Made by a program: the position numbers and the translations under genes
Notes under the pieces: generated by a model
Told to the model about the DNA's origin: nothing
The model's database searches: none
The model's input: only the letters and a program-made list of their open reading frames with translations
Shown here: positions 11,501-19,209 of the stretch, in pieces
Layout of the letters: each line of letters starts with the position of its first letter
How positions within the stretch are numbered: the first letter of the stretch is position 1
NCBI RefSeq assembly: GCF_007997155.1
Contig: NZ_VORT01000007.1
Span: 1-64,000 of the forward strand
Direction: 5' to 3'
Length of the DNA: 64,000 bases
Source of the DNA: Aequorivita antarctica
GTDB lineage: Bacteria; Bacteroidota; Bacteroidia; Flavobacteriales; Flavobacteriaceae

Positions 11501-12378
11501 AAAATTGTTTTTGAACCAGAGTCAATTACTTCATCGATATGTTCTTTTTCAAGAACGGTATCACGGTCCAAAATAATTTCGTTACGTTCAATGGAAACAA
11601 CCTCGCCTGTATCTTCATCTACGAAATCTTCATGCCAAGTTTTTAGCACACGTGCGGCAAGTTTACGGCCGATGTATTTTTTAAGTCCTGTTTTTGAAGC
11701 CTTAACTTCTTCCGCAAGGTCAAATATTTCAAGAATATCCTTATCCCTTTCAAAACCAATGGCACGGAAAAGTGTAGTTACAGGTAACTTTTTCTTACGG
11801 TCAATGTAAGCATACATTACACTGTTGATATCTGTGGCGAACTCAATCCATGAACCTTTGAAAGGAATAACACGGGCAGAGTACAGTTTAGTTCCGTTTG
11901 CGTGGAACGACTGTCCAAAGAATACACCAGGTGAACGGTGAAGCTGTGAAACAACAACACGCTCGGCCCCATTAATGCAGAAAGTTCCGCTTGGGGTCAT
12001 GTAAGGAATGGTACCTAAGTAAACATCCTGCACGATGGTTTCAAAATCTTCGTGCTCGGCATCTGTACAGTACAGTTTCAACCGCGCTTTAAGAGGCACA
12101 CTATAAGTTAGACCACGCTCTATACATTCCTGAATGGAGTATCTTGGCGGATCAACGAAATAGTCTAAAAACTCTAAAACGAACTGGTTGCGGGTATCGG
12201 TAATCGGAAAATTTTCCAAAAAGGTTTTATATAATCCTTCTTGGCCTCTTTCTTCTGATTTGGTTTCCAACTGGAAAAAATCCTGAAAGGATTTAATCTG
12301 AATGTCCAAAAAGTCGGGATAGTCCGGCTTATTTTTTACAGAGGAAAAATTCAATCTTTCAGTTTGCGTTGCTGACAT
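8566..12378 (-). CDS. rpoB: DNA-directed RNA polymerase subunit beta
   Basis: This is the second large RNA polymerase subunit, 1270 residues. The rifampicin-binding region is visible as [20 protein letters not shown] followed by LSALGPGGL. The residues equivalent to E. coli D516, H526 and S531 are all the sensitive wild-type forms. The C-terminal half shows [12 protein letters not shown] and the end shows [15 protein letters not shown]. The gene lies between rplL and rpoC in the usual order. The start ATG follows an A/T-rich leader with no Shine-Dalgarno. A long hairpin in the 134-base spacer after rplL probably tunes its expression. Confidence 0.98.
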   Translation of the reverse strand: MSATQTERLNFSSVKNKPDYPDFLDIQIKSFQDFFQLETKSEERGQEGLYKTFLENFPITDTRNQFVLEFLDYFVDPPRYSIQECIERGLTYSVPLKARLKLYCTDAEHEDFETIVQDVYLGTIPYMTPSGTFCINGAERVVVSQLHRSPGVFFGQSFHANGTKLYSARVIPFKGSWIEFATDINSVMYAYIDRKKKLPVTTLFRAIGFERDKDILEIFDLAEEVKASKTGLKKYIGRKLAARVLKTWHEDFVDEDTGEVVSIERNEIILDRDTVLEKEHIDEVIDSGSKTILLHKEDNLQADYAIIHNTLQKDPTNSEKEAVEHIYRQLRNAEPPDEETARGIIHKLFFSDQRYNLGEVGRYRMNKKLGLDIPMDKQVLTKEDIITIVKYLIELINSKAEIDDIDHLSNRRVRTVGEQLSQQFGVGLARMARTIRERMNVRDNEVFTPIDLINAKTLSSVINSFFGTNQLSQFMDQTNPLAEITHKRRLSALGPGGLSRERAGFEVRDVHYTHYGRLCPIETPEGPNIGLISSLAVYAKVNNLGFIETPYRKVTDGKIDLKHEPIYLSAEEEEEKHIAQANIPLSDKGVIEAEKVIARMEGDFPLVDPTVLNYADVAPNQIASISASLIPFLEHDDANRALMGSNMMRQAVPLLIADSPIVGTGLERQVASDSRVLINAEGDGVVEYVDANEITIKYDRTENERMVSFDTDDRTYQLVKFRKTNQSTSINLKPIVRKGDRVKKGQVLCQGYATEKGELALGRNMKVAFMPWKGYNFEDAIVISERVVREDIFTSIHIDEYSLEVRDTKLGNEELTNDIPNVSEEATKDLDEFGMIRIGAEVKPGDILIGKITPKGESDPTPEEKLLRAIFGDKAGDVKDASLKASPSLHGVVIEKKLFARAVKDKRKRAKDKEDIAELEAKYEAKFIALQDVLVEKLFTIVGGKTAQGINNDLGEIVFPKGKKFTLKMLHAVDDYTHLTGGTWSTDDETNVLVADLMHNYKIKENDLQGNLRREKFTISVGDELPSGILKLAKVYIAKKRKLKVGDKMAGRHGNKGIVARIVREEDMPFLEDGTPVDIVLNPLGVPSRMNIGQIYETVLGWAGQKLGRKYATPIFDGATIDQINELTDEAGIPRFGHTYLFDGGTGKRFDQPATVGIIYMLKLGHMVDDKMHARSIGPYSLITQQPLGGKAQFGGQRFGEMEVWALEAYGASSTLREILTVKSDDVIGRAKTYEAIVKGETMPEPGLPESFNVLMHELKGLGLDIRLEE

Positions 12379-12452
12379 CTATGGACGGAATTTTAATTAA
12401 AATAATAATGAAAATCGTATAAAAAAGGTGTTAACCATTATATACGCAAAAT

Positions 12453-12489
12453 GGTTTAGGTCTTTCCGTCGAAACGGAAGACCTAAACC
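12453..12489 (-). promoter_or_regulatory. rplL-rpoB intercistronic hairpin (attenuator or processing site)
   Basis: GGTTTAGGTCTTTCCGT (12453-12469) pairs with ACGGAAGACCTAAACC (12474-12489) with one bulged base. In the minus-strand RNA the loop reads UUCG. No strong U tract follows, so it is not a full terminator. In E. coli the same spacer holds an attenuator and an RNase III site; an equivalent role here is inference. Confidence 0.7.
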
Positions 12490-12512
12490 TTAGGGTTTGG
12501 AACGTAAGGAGC

Positions 12513-12887
12513 TTACTTAAGCTCAACCTCAGCTCCAGCTTCTTCTAGTTGTGCTTTTAAAGCCTCAGCTTCATCTTTAGATACACCTTCTTTTATTGGA
12601 GAAGGAGCATTATCAACCATTTCTTTTGCTTCTTTAAGACCAGCACCAGTTAATTCCTTAACTAGTTTTACAACTGCAAGTTTAGATGCACCAGCAGCTT
12701 TCAACATTACTGTGAATTCTGATTGCTCCTCAACTGCTTCTGCAGCACCAGCACCACCAGCAGCAACAGCAACAGCTGCAGCAGCAGGCTCAATGCCATA
12801 CTCGTCTTTTAATATTGTAGCTAACTCATTAACTTCTTTTACTGTTAGGTTAACCAATTTTTCTGCGAAATCTTTCAAATCTGCCAT
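12513..12887 (-). CDS. rplL: Ribosomal protein bL12 (L7/L12)
   Basis: This is the flexible stalk protein of the large subunit and recruits translational GTPases. At 124 residues it shows the short N-terminal dimerisation helices, an alanine- and glycine-rich hinge around residues 35-52, and the conserved C-terminal domain ([18 protein letters not shown] ... [13 protein letters not shown]). It lies 57 bases downstream of rplJ, whose product anchors it to the ribosome. A long hairpin separates it from rpoB, which fits the need for more L12 than polymerase. Confidence 0.98.
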   Translation of the reverse strand: MADLKDFAEKLVNLTVKEVNELATILKDEYGIEPAAAAVAVAAGGAGAAEAVEEQSEFTVMLKAAGASKLAVVKLVKELTGAGLKEAKEMVDNAPSPIKEGVSKDEAEALKAQLEEAGAEVELK

Positions 12888-12944
12888 TTCTATCGTTTTT
12901 AAAAATAATTGTGTTTATATAAATTAATTAGTGCAATGTTTATT

Positions 12945-13466
12945 TTATCCTTCTCTTTCGGATAAGGTCTTAACAAGACCTGCGATTGTGTTACCACCAC
13001 TCTTAAGTGCTGAAATAACATTTTTAGCAGGCGATTGTAATAACCCGATAATCTCTCCAACAAGTTCGTCTTTAGATTTAAGGTCAACCAAGTTATCCAA
13101 TTGATTGTCGCCAACGTAAATTGACTCTTGGATGTAGGCTCCTTTCAAAAGAGGCTTATCAGATTTTCTTCTGAATTCTTTAATTACTTTGGCTGGTGCA
13201 TTACCAGTTTCAGAGAACATTAAAGAAGTATTTCCTTTAAGTATTCCTGTCAATTCACCAAAGTCCTTATCTGAACTCTCCATTGCTTTTTTAAGCAATG
13301 TGTTCTTAACAACTGCCAACTGAACACCTGCTTTGAAACAAGCACGGCGAAGGTTAGTAGTGTTCCCTGCGTCAAGGCCTGAAATGTCTGCTAAATAAAT
13401 ATTTGCATTATCAGACAACTGGGCAGTCAACGTTTCAATTACTTGTGATTTTTCTTCTCTTGTCAT
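12945..13466 (-). CDS. rplJ: Ribosomal protein uL10
   Basis: This protein forms the base of the L7/L12 stalk on 23S rRNA. At 173 residues it has the expected N-terminal RNA-binding domain (KSQVIETLTAQLSDNANIYLADISGL, broken here for length by the family's variable loop) and a C-terminal helix that binds L12 dimers. It sits 15 bases after rplA and before rplL, the universal order. The L10 leader is the usual site of autogenous control in other bacteria; with only 15 bases before the gene, any such element would overlap rplA. Confidence 0.97.
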   Translation of the reverse strand: MTREEKSQVIETLTAQLSDNANIYLADISGLDAGNTTNLRRACFKAGVQLAVVKNTLLKKAMESSDKDFGELTGILKGNTSLMFSETGNAPAKVIKEFRRKSDKPLLKGAYIQESIYVGDNQLDNLVDLKSKDELVGEIIGLLQSPAKNVISALKSGGNTIAGLVKTLSEREG

Positions 13467-13481
13467 AATTTCCAGTTTTTA

Positions 13482-14174
13482 CTACTCAGTAAACCTTTTA
13501 GTGTCAACTTGAACGCCTGGGCTCATTGTACTCGACATGAAGATACTCTTAATGTAAATACCTTTTGCCGCTTGTGGCTTAAGTTTAACGAGGGTTGTTA
13601 ATAATTCTCTTGCGTTTCCTGCAATTTTTTCGGCATCAAAAGATGCTTTCCCTATTGATGCGTGTACAATACCAGTTTTGTCAACTTTAAAGTCAATTTT
13701 ACCAGCTTTTACATCAGAAACTGCTTTAGCAACGTCCATTGTTACTGTACCTGTTTTTGGGTTTGGCATAAGACCACGAGGACCTAATATGCGTCCTAAA
13801 GGACCTAATTTACCCATAACGCTTGGCATAGTTACAATTACGTCAACATCTGTCCATCCTCCTTTAATTTTATCGAGGTACTCATCAAGACCTACGTAAT
13901 CTGCTCCTGCTTCTTTGGCTTCGGCTTCCTTGTCTGGAGTTACCAATGCCAATACCTTTACGTCTTTACCAGTTCCGTGTGGAAGGGTAACAACGCCTCT
14001 AACCATTTGGTTCGCTTTACGTGGATCCACGTTAAGACGTACCGCAAGATCAACGGAAGCATCAAACTTTACGCTGGTGATTTCTTTTATTAAAGCAGAA
14101 GCTTCAGCTACGGTATAGGTTCTATCCTCTACCTTAAGTTTAGCTTCCTTTTGCTTTTTTGTTAATTGTGCCAT
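13482..14174 (-). CDS. rplA: Ribosomal protein uL1
   Basis: This large-subunit protein of the mobile L1 stalk near the E site has 230 residues. Family signatures are visible: [20 protein letters not shown] in the first domain and [20 protein letters not shown] in the middle. It is known to repress its own operon in other bacteria. It is 20 bases downstream of rplK and 15 bases upstream of rplJ, so the four ribosomal genes are probably co-transcribed. Confidence 0.98.
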   Translation of the reverse strand: MAQLTKKQKEAKLKVEDRTYTVAEASALIKEITSVKFDASVDLAVRLNVDPRKANQMVRGVVTLPHGTGKDVKVLALVTPDKEAEAKEAGADYVGLDEYLDKIKGGWTDVDVIVTMPSVMGKLGPLGRILGPRGLMPNPKTGTVTMDVAKAVSDVKAGKIDFKVDKTGIVHASIGKASFDAEKIAGNARELLTTLVKLKPQAAKGIYIKSIFMSSTMSPGVQVDTKRFTE

Positions 14175-14194
14175 TTTATAGATTCTTTTTCAGA

Positions 14195-14632
14195 TTAAAA
14201 AGGTGCGTCACCTTTTACTTTAACTCCCATAGAACGTGCAGTACCAGCTACCATTTTCATAGCAGACTCAACGGTAAATGCGTTAAGATCGGGCATTTTG
14301 TCTTCCGCGATTGCCTTAACTTGATCCCAAGAGATTGTGGCTATTTTTTTTGCGTGTGGTTCTCCGGAGCCTTTTTTTGCTTTCGCAGCTTCAAGGATTT
14401 GCACAGCAGCGGGTGGGGTTTTTATAACAAAATCAAAAGACTTGTCTTTATAAACCGTGATCGCTACAGGCAATACTTTACCCTGCTTATCCTGAGTTCT
14501 TGCATTAAACTGCTTACAGAACTCCATGATGTTAACACCGGCAGCACCAAGAGCAGGTCCAACTGGTGGTGATGGATTAGCAGCACCTCCGCGAACTTGC
14601 AACTTAACTACTTTACTGATTTCTTTTGCCAT
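14195..14632 (-). CDS. rplK: Ribosomal protein uL11
   Basis: This protein binds the GTPase-associated centre of 23S rRNA. At 145 residues it has the glycine/proline-rich N-terminal signature ([20 protein letters not shown]) and the C-terminal RNA-binding domain ([19 protein letters not shown]). It follows nusG and precedes rplA, as in most bacteria. The ATG is preceded by an AT-rich leader without a Shine-Dalgarno. Confidence 0.98.
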   Translation of the reverse strand: MAKEISKVVKLQVRGGAANPSPPVGPALGAAGVNIMEFCKQFNARTQDKQGKVLPVAITVYKDKSFDFVIKTPPAAVQILEAAKAKKGSGEPHAKKIATISWDQVKAIAEDKMPDLNAFTVESAMKMVAGTARSMGVKVKGDAPF

Positions 14633-14696
14633 TTCTAAATTTTAGTGTGGTTATTCAAAAGTGGAAGCCTTTGAAAAAACCTATTAAGCGTAACAA

Positions 14697-15251
14697 TTAA
14701 ACTTTTTCAACTTGCATATAACTCAATTCTAATGGTGTTTTTCTTCCAAAGATTTTCACCATTACTTCAAGCTTGCGTTTTTCTTCATTTATTTTTTCTA
14801 CGGTACCGTTAAATCCATTGAATGGCCCGTCTATTACTTTTACTGTTTCGCCTATTGTGAAAGGGATGTTTACGCTGTCATCTTTAACAGAAAGCTCATC
14901 TACTTTACCTAACATTCTGTTTACTTCAGACTGTCTAAGCGGCACGGGATCTCCGCCTTTGGTTTCACCCAAAAAGCCAATCACTCCGTTTATTGATTTT
15001 ATGATGTGAGGAATTTCACCCCCCAAATTTGCTTGTATCATTATGTAACCAGGAAAGTAAACACGTTCTTTGTTTACTTTTTTTCCGTTACGAATCTGTA
15101 TTACTTTTTCAGTAGGTACTAGCACTTGCTCAATATAATCCTCAAGCTCCAACCGTTTTATCTCTCCTTCGATATACGATTTGATCTTGTTTTCCTGCCC
15201 ACTTACTGAACGGACTACATACCACTTTTTTGTACTTGTTGTTTCGGTCAT
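14697..15251 (-). CDS. nusG: Transcription termination/antitermination factor NusG
   Basis: This elongation factor bridges RNA polymerase and ribosome or Rho. At 184 residues the N-terminal NGN domain begins KKWYVVRSVSGQENK and contains EKVIQIRNGKK. The C-terminal KOW domain is visible as GETVKVIDGPFNGFNGTVEKI. It lies three bases after secE, the standard coupling. It is slightly longer than the Proteobacteria protein, with no inserted domain. Confidence 0.97.
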   Translation of the reverse strand: MTETTSTKKWYVVRSVSGQENKIKSYIEGEIKRLELEDYIEQVLVPTEKVIQIRNGKKVNKERVYFPGYIMIQANLGGEIPHIIKSINGVIGFLGETKGGDPVPLRQSEVNRMLGKVDELSVKDDSVNIPFTIGETVKVIDGPFNGFNGTVEKINEEKRKLEVMVKIFGRKTPLELSYMQVEKV

Positions 15252-15254
15252 TGC

Positions 15255-15443
15255 TTACGACTTGATCCAATCAAAATATAACCCTACCACTTTGCTAAAA
15301 ACAGTATCTACGCCCCAAACTGCCAAGGCCAACACAACAGAAAATACTGCAACAATAACAGTTAACTTTTGAGCCTCTGCCCAAGTAGGCCAGGAAACGT
15401 GGTTTTTAAGTTCTTTGTAAGATTCAGTAATATAGTTTACCAT
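15255..15443 (-). CDS. secE: Preprotein translocase subunit SecE
   Basis: This essential small subunit of the SecYEG channel has 62 residues. It shows the amphipathic helix with the family motif ELKNHVSWPTWAEAQK followed by one membrane helix (LTVIVAVFSVVLALAVWGV). The single-helix form is usual outside Enterobacteria. It lies between tRNA-Trp and nusG in the same direction, the arrangement seen in many phyla. Confidence 0.96.
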   Translation of the reverse strand: MVNYITESYKELKNHVSWPTWAEAQKLTVIVAVFSVVLALAVWGVDTVFSKVVGLYFDWIKS

Positions 15444-15518
15444 GGTGACGTCGTATTAATTATGGATAATTCTGAAAGTTTTGACTTGTGCTATACTTTT
15501 CAGAAAAAATTATTTTTG

Positions 15519-15591
15519 CACGGGTTGGGAGACTCGAACTCACGACACCTGGTTTTGGAGACCAGTGCTCTACCAACTGAGCTAAACCCGT
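15519..15591 (-). tRNA. tRNA-Trp (CCA)
   Basis: The minus strand folds into a cloverleaf: acceptor ACGGGTT/AACCCGT, D arm with AGCTCAGTTGGTAGAGC, anticodon stem CTGGT/ACCAG with loop CTCCAAA, and T arm with GTTCGAGTC. The anticodon is CCA. The 3' CCA is not encoded. It lies between tuf and secE. Confidence 0.96.
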
Positions 15592-15650
15592 TTATCAGGA
15601 TTAGCAATTTTTATTTACATTAAGCTAAACCCGCTATAAAAGCCAAGGTA

Positions 15651-15669
15651 TCCCGAAATTAATTCGGGA
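15651..15669 (-). other. Small hairpin after tuf
   Basis: TCCCGAA pairs with TTCGGGA around a five-base loop, about 30-45 bases beyond the tuf stop. There is no T tract, so it is more likely a processing or mRNA-stability hairpin than a terminator. Nothing else is recognised between tuf and tRNA-Trp except a short echo of the tRNA 5' end at about 15619-15635. Confidence 0.4.
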
Positions 15670-15696
15670 CACCCAACGCTTTCAATTATATGATAA

Positions 15697-16884
15697 TTAG
15701 TCTAAAATCTCAGTTACCTGACCTGCACCTACAGTACGTCCACCTTCACGAATCGCGAAACGAAGACCTACGTTCATTGCAATAGCTTGAAGCAATTCAA
15801 CATGAATAGTCAAGTTATCACCAGGCATTACCATTTCAACACCATCAGGAAGCATAATTGTTCCAGTCACGTCAGTTGTACGAACGTAGAACTGTGGACG
15901 GTAGTTGTTGTGGAATGGAGTATGACGTCCACCTTCTTCTTTTTTAAGGATATAAACCTCAGCTTTGAATTTAGCGTGTGGCGTTACTGATCCTTTTTTA
16001 CAGATAACCATACCACGACGGATATCGTTCTTTTCAATACCTCTCAAAAGGATACCTACGTTATCTCCCGCTTCACCTCTATCAAGGATTTTACGGAACA
16101 TCTCAACTCCAGTTACGGTAGAAGTTAATTTTTCAGCACCCATACCGATGATGTCAACAACATCACCTGTGTTCGCTACACCTGTTTCGATACGTCCTGT
16201 TGCAACAGTACCACGACCAGTAATAGAGAATACATCTTCAATAGGCATAAGGAAAGGCTTGTCAACATCACGTGTTGGAAGTTCAATCCAGGTATCAACA
16301 GCTTCCATCAATTGAAGAACTGTATCTACCCATTTTTGCTCACCGTTAAGTGCGCCAAGTGCAGAACCAGCAATTACAGGTCCATTATCACCATCATACT
16401 CGTAGAAGTTAAGAAGATCACGAATCTCCATTTCAACTAATTCAAGTAATTCTTCATCATCAACCATATCCACTTTATTCATGAATACAACCATACGTGG
16501 AATTCCTACCTGACGACCAAGAAGGATGTGCTCACGTGTTTGTGGCATTGGTCCGTCTGTAGCAGCAACAACTAGAATAGCACCATCCATTTGGGCAGCA
16601 CCAGTAACCATGTTCTTCACGTAATCCGCGTGACCAGGACAGTCAACGTGCGCGTAGTGACGATTAGCTGTTTGGTACTCTACGTGTGAAGAGTTGATTG
16701 TTATACCTCTTTCTTTCTCCTCTGGAGCGTTATCAATTTGGTCGAATGATCTGGCTTCCGAATAACCCGCATCGGCCATTACTTTGGTAATAGCTGCGGT
16801 TAACGTTGTTTTACCGTGATCTACGTGTCCAATTGTACCTACATTTAAGTGGGGTTTTGACCGATCGAATGTTTCTTTTGCCAT
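15697..16884 (-). CDS. tuf: Elongation factor Tu
   Basis: EF-Tu is the GTPase that delivers aminoacyl-tRNA to the ribosome. At 395 residues it shows GHVDHGKT (about residues 19-26), [20 protein letters not shown] and the C-terminal tRNA-binding barrels ending [14 protein letters not shown]. It is embedded between four upstream tRNA genes and tRNA-Trp, so tRNAs and the factor that carries them share a transcript. No second tuf gene is in the window. The start [14 protein letters not shown] is the standard one. Confidence 0.99.
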   Translation of the reverse strand: MAKETFDRSKPHLNVGTIGHVDHGKTTLTAAITKVMADAGYSEARSFDQIDNAPEEKERGITINSSHVEYQTANRHYAHVDCPGHADYVKNMVTGAAQMDGAILVVAATDGPMPQTREHILLGRQVGIPRMVVFMNKVDMVDDEELLELVEMEIRDLLNFYEYDGDNGPVIAGSALGALNGEQKWVDTVLQLMEAVDTWIELPTRDVDKPFLMPIEDVFSITGRGTVATGRIETGVANTGDVVDIIGMGAEKLTSTVTGVEMFRKILDRGEAGDNVGILLRGIEKNDIRRGMVICKKGSVTPHAKFKAEVYILKKEEGGRHTPFHNNYRPQFYVRTTDVTGTIMLPDGVEMVMPGDNLTIHVELLQAIAMNVGLRFAIREGGRTVGAGQVTEILD

Positions 16885-16942
16885 TTTGTATTAATTTTAA
16901 TCTTAGTTATAAATATATTAGTGTTACTTGTAATCAAATTTG

Positions 16943-17014
<72 letters not shown>

Positions 17015-17075
17015 GTAAAGTATTTAATTTTTCCTTTAAAAGAAAGGAAGACATTCCTGCCTTTACAGGTTTTTG

Positions 17076-17148
17076 AGCGGGAGACCGGGTTCGAACCGGC
17101 GACATTCAGCTTGGAAGGCTGACGCTCTACCAACTGAGCTACTCCCGC
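17076..17148 (-). tRNA. tRNA-Gly (TCC)
   Basis: Cloverleaf on the minus strand: acceptor GCGGGAG/CTCCCGC, D arm GCTCAGTTGGTAGAGC, anticodon stem TCAGC/GCTGA with loop CTTCCAA giving TCC, T arm CCGGTTCGAACCCGG. Confidence 0.96.
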
Positions 17149-17225
17149 ATTTTTAATTCTGAAAAATCAGAATCTTGGATTTCAACATTTCAATTACTCC
17201 GTTTTCTCTGTCGAGAAAATTAATG

Positions 17226-17307
<82 letters not shown>

Positions 17308-17369
17308 GAGTCATTCAAAATTCAAATTTTTAAATCCAAATTTCAAATGAGTATTTCAAAATTTTAAAG

Positions 17370-17443
17370 AGCCGATAGAGGGACTCGAACCCACGACCTG
17401 CTGATTACAAATCAGCTGCTCTAGCCAGCTGAGCTACATCGGC
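17370..17443 (-). tRNA. tRNA-Thr (TGT)
   Basis: Cloverleaf on the minus strand: acceptor GCCGATG/TATCGGC, D arm GCTCAGCTGGCTAGAGC, anticodon stem CTGAT/ATCAG with loop TTGTAAT-type geometry placing TGT at the anticodon, T arm GTGGGTTCGAGTCCCTC. It is the first tRNA of the tRNA-tuf unit. Confidence 0.95.
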
Positions 17444-17477
17444 TTTTTGACCTATTTTTAAGGCTATATTTTAGCCA

Positions 17478-17505
17478 TAAAAAAGTCCGCTATTTCTAAC
17501 GGACT
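17478..17505 (-). terminator. Terminator after raiA
   Basis: On the minus strand AGTCCG (17505-17500) pairs with CGGACT (17489-17484), followed by a run of six T. It sits 50-80 bases after the raiA stop. Its 5' arm lies at the predicted start of the tRNA-tuf transcript. Confidence 0.75.
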
Positions 17506-17506
17506 G

Positions 17507-17536
17507 CAAATGTAGAGAAATTATTTTTTCTACAAA
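17507..17536 (-). promoter_or_regulatory. Promoter of the tRNA-tuf-secE-nusG-ribosomal operon
   Basis: The minus strand carries TTTG at 17536-17533, an 18-base spacer, and TACATTTG at 17514-17507. This is a full match to the Bacteroidota housekeeping promoter. The expected start is about 17500-17502, roughly 60 bases before the first tRNA. Confidence 0.75.
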
Positions 17537-17556
17537 ACTTTTTCTAAAAAATTCTA

Positions 17557-17859
17557 TTACAAATATGCTTTTTGTTTCTGCTTTCTTTTTTTAAGCTGTC
17601 TTTCAAGCGCTTTTACTACCTCGTCTATGGCTTCTTCAAAAGTTTTCGCTTCTTTCTTTACCATTATATCATCCCCAGGAATACTTAACAAAACCTCTAC
17701 AGCTTTATTTTCCTTCTCGCTCGTTTTCTGAACTTTTAAAAATACATCTGCAAAAACGATCTTATCATAAAACTGTTCTAGTTTGGATAATCGTTTTTCA
17801 ACAAATACCAATAATTCATCTTTGGCAGCAAAGTTGGGTGTTTGTACGTTCACTTTCAT
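17557..17859 (-). CDS. raiA: Ribosome hibernation promoting factor, short form
   Basis: This stress factor of the HPF/RaiA family binds the decoding region of idle 30S subunits. At 100 residues it holds one beta-alpha-beta domain (MKVNVQTPNFAAKDELL ... ADVFLKVQ) and a basic C-terminal tail (LERQLKKRKQKQKAYL), without the dimerisation domain of the long form. It lies 59 bases after xerC in the same direction and is closed by a terminator. The rpsU-xerC-raiA grouping before tuf is common in Flavobacteriia. Confidence 0.92.
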   Translation of the reverse strand: MKVNVQTPNFAAKDELLVFVEKRLSKLEQFYDKIVFADVFLKVQKTSEKENKAVEVLLSIPGDDIMVKKEAKTFEEAIDEVVKALERQLKKRKQKQKAYL

Positions 17860-17918
17860 ACTATTCTATTTTTAAAGTTAATATGTAGTCTTACGCCATA
17901 AGCTTCTTTCTGGATTTG

Positions 17919-18803
17919 TTAATTGCGTGGGTGTGCATTTTTATATACCTCTTTCAACTTTGCAATACTATTTTGCGTGTAAACTTGTGTTGACGCAAGA
18001 CTAGAATGGCCCAACAATTCCTTCACCGCATTAATATCTGCTCCTTCATTTAAAAGATGTGTTGCGAAAGAATGCCGCAAAATATGTGGGCTTTTCTTTA
18101 CTTTTTCTGAAGCTAGACTAAAGTAAGAATTTATAATCCGATAGACAAGGGTTTCGTAGATTTTAACCCCTTTTGAGGTTAGAAACAACATTTCAGTGTC
18201 TTCAATCTTTTCCAATTGTTCGCGAAATGGCAAATACTCTTTAATGGTTTTCAGTACGGCGGGCAACAACGGAATTATTCGTTCTTTGTTTCTTTTACCC
18301 AAAACCTTGATGGTTTTTTGCGGAAACGAAACGTCATTCAGTTTTACACTTATCAGTTCCGCTCTACGTATTCCAGTAGAATAGAAAAGCTCCACAATCA
18401 ATCGGTCACGCAAACCCTCAAAATTGTCTTCGACCTGCATCATTTCCATAACGTCCACGATTTCTCTTTCGGAAAAAGGGACTTGAATCTTTTTGGATGT
18501 TTTTAGTGCTTTGTGCTTGGCCAATGGGTTTATTTCAATTTGACCCGTTTTCAGAAGAAACTTATAATAGGTTTTTAGCGAAGAAAGCTTTCGGTTTACC
18601 GTCCGGTTTGATATACCTGAATCTACCAGTGAAACAATCCAGCTTCGCACGATGGAATAATTTACATTTACAATATCAGCATATTGATATTCTTCCGAAG
18701 CAAACTTTTGAAAATCTTCCAAATCCTTCAAATAGGCAGTCACCGTATGTGGCGAATATTTTTTTTCGAGCTGGAGATAGTCTGTGAAAGGCTTGAAAAT
18801 CAT
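17919..18803 (-). CDS. xerC: Tyrosine recombinase XerC
   Basis: This is a chromosome-dimer resolution recombinase. At 294 residues it has the N-terminal SAM-like core-binding domain and the C-terminal catalytic domain. The full catalytic set is visible: R146 (TGIRRAEL), K170, H240 and R243 (HILRHSFATHLL), H266 (LGHSS) and nucleophile Y275 (STQVYTQ). It lies between rpsU and raiA, not next to any phage or element gene. Despite the nearby tRNAs it is therefore read as the housekeeping enzyme, not an integrase. An rpsU terminator separates it from the gene upstream. Confidence 0.9.
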   Translation of the reverse strand: MIFKPFTDYLQLEKKYSPHTVTAYLKDLEDFQKFASEEYQYADIVNVNYSIVRSWIVSLVDSGISNRTVNRKLSSLKTYYKFLLKTGQIEINPLAKHKALKTSKKIQVPFSEREIVDVMEMMQVEDNFEGLRDRLIVELFYSTGIRRAELISVKLNDVSFPQKTIKVLGKRNKERIIPLLPAVLKTIKEYLPFREQLEKIEDTEMLFLTSKGVKIYETLVYRIINSYFSLASEKVKKSPHILRHSFATHLLNEGADINAVKELLGHSSLASTQVYTQNSIAKLKEVYKNAHPRN

Positions 18804-18865
18804 TTCTTGTTTCTTGATCTATTACAAAATAACTCAATAACTCTTTAACCCAATAACTTTTAATC

Positions 18866-18902
18866 ACAAAAAAAATCCGCTGGAATAAATTCCAACGGAT
18901 TT
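18866..18902 (-). terminator. Terminator of rpsU
   Basis: On the minus strand AAATCCG.TGGAA pairs with TTCCA.CGGATTT around a four-base loop with one mismatch. A run of eight T follows. It begins 27 bases after the rpsU stop. Confidence 0.88.
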
Positions 18903-18928
18903 GTATGTTTTAGATTCAAAAAAGAATA

Positions 18929-19123
18929 CTAAATATCTTCCTGATCTCTAAGATTCTGGATGTATTGAGCTTTTTGCATTTGTGCTCTCTTCTTAACAGA
19001 AGGCTTTGCAAAAGCTTGTCTAGAACGCAACTGGCGCATAGTTCCTGTACGATCAAATTTACGCTTGAAACGCTTCAGCGCTCTGTCGATATTTTCTCCG
19101 TCTTTAACTGGTATAATTAACAT
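18929..19123 (-). CDS. rpsU: Ribosomal protein bS21
   Basis: This small-subunit protein sits next to the 3' end of 16S rRNA. At 64 residues it has the family pattern MLIIPVKDGENIDRALKRFK followed by a basic helix rich in arginine and lysine. In Bacteroidota, bS21 helps cover the anti-Shine-Dalgarno, which explains why most mRNAs here have no Shine-Dalgarno. This gene is the striking exception: a nearly complete complement of the 16S tail lies seven bases before its ATG. That fits autogenous control in which ribosomes lacking bS21 prefer this mRNA. It has its own promoter and terminator, so it can be tuned alone. Confidence 0.96.
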   Translation of the reverse strand: MLIIPVKDGENIDRALKRFKRKFDRTGTMRQLRSRQAFAKPSVKKRAQMQKAQYIQNLRDQEDI

Positions 19124-19130
19124 AGTGTCA

Positions 19131-19139
19131 TCACCTCCT
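19131..19139 (-). promoter_or_regulatory. Exceptionally strong Shine-Dalgarno of rpsU
   Basis: The minus strand reads AGGAGGTGA, complementary to nine bases of the 16S rRNA 3' end, seven bases before the rpsU ATG. Most other starts in the window have none. Confidence 0.9.
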
Positions 19140-19152
19140 CTCTTTAGGACGG

Positions 19153-19160
19153 CAAAAGTA
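19153..19160 (-). promoter_or_regulatory. -7 box of the rpsU promoter
   Basis: TACTTTTG on the minus strand matches TAnnTTTG, about 30 bases before the rpsU ATG. No clear TTTG lies at the -33 position. Upstream is a short tandem repeat of TAATCAG, three copies at about 19177-19197. Confidence 0.6.
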
Positions 19161-19209
19161 AAAAAAAGTATTCAATAATCAGTAATCAGTAATCAGTTTT
19201 TTAGAAAAA

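Noticed and set aside
15619-15635. Short echo of the tRNA-Trp 5' end (GCTAAACCCG)
   Set aside because: Only about ten bases match, with no acceptor partner; it may be a remnant but cannot be told from chance.
17919-18803. A tyrosine recombinase near a tRNA cluster, possibly marking an integrated element
   Set aside because: It has the size and neighbours (rpsU, raiA) of chromosomal XerC, no att-like direct repeats were seen at the tRNAs, and the surrounding genes are housekeeping.
19176-19200. TAATCAG tandem repeat upstream of rpsU as a CRISPR-like or regulatory array
   Set aside because: Only three seven-base units without spacers; most likely a simple-sequence repeat.
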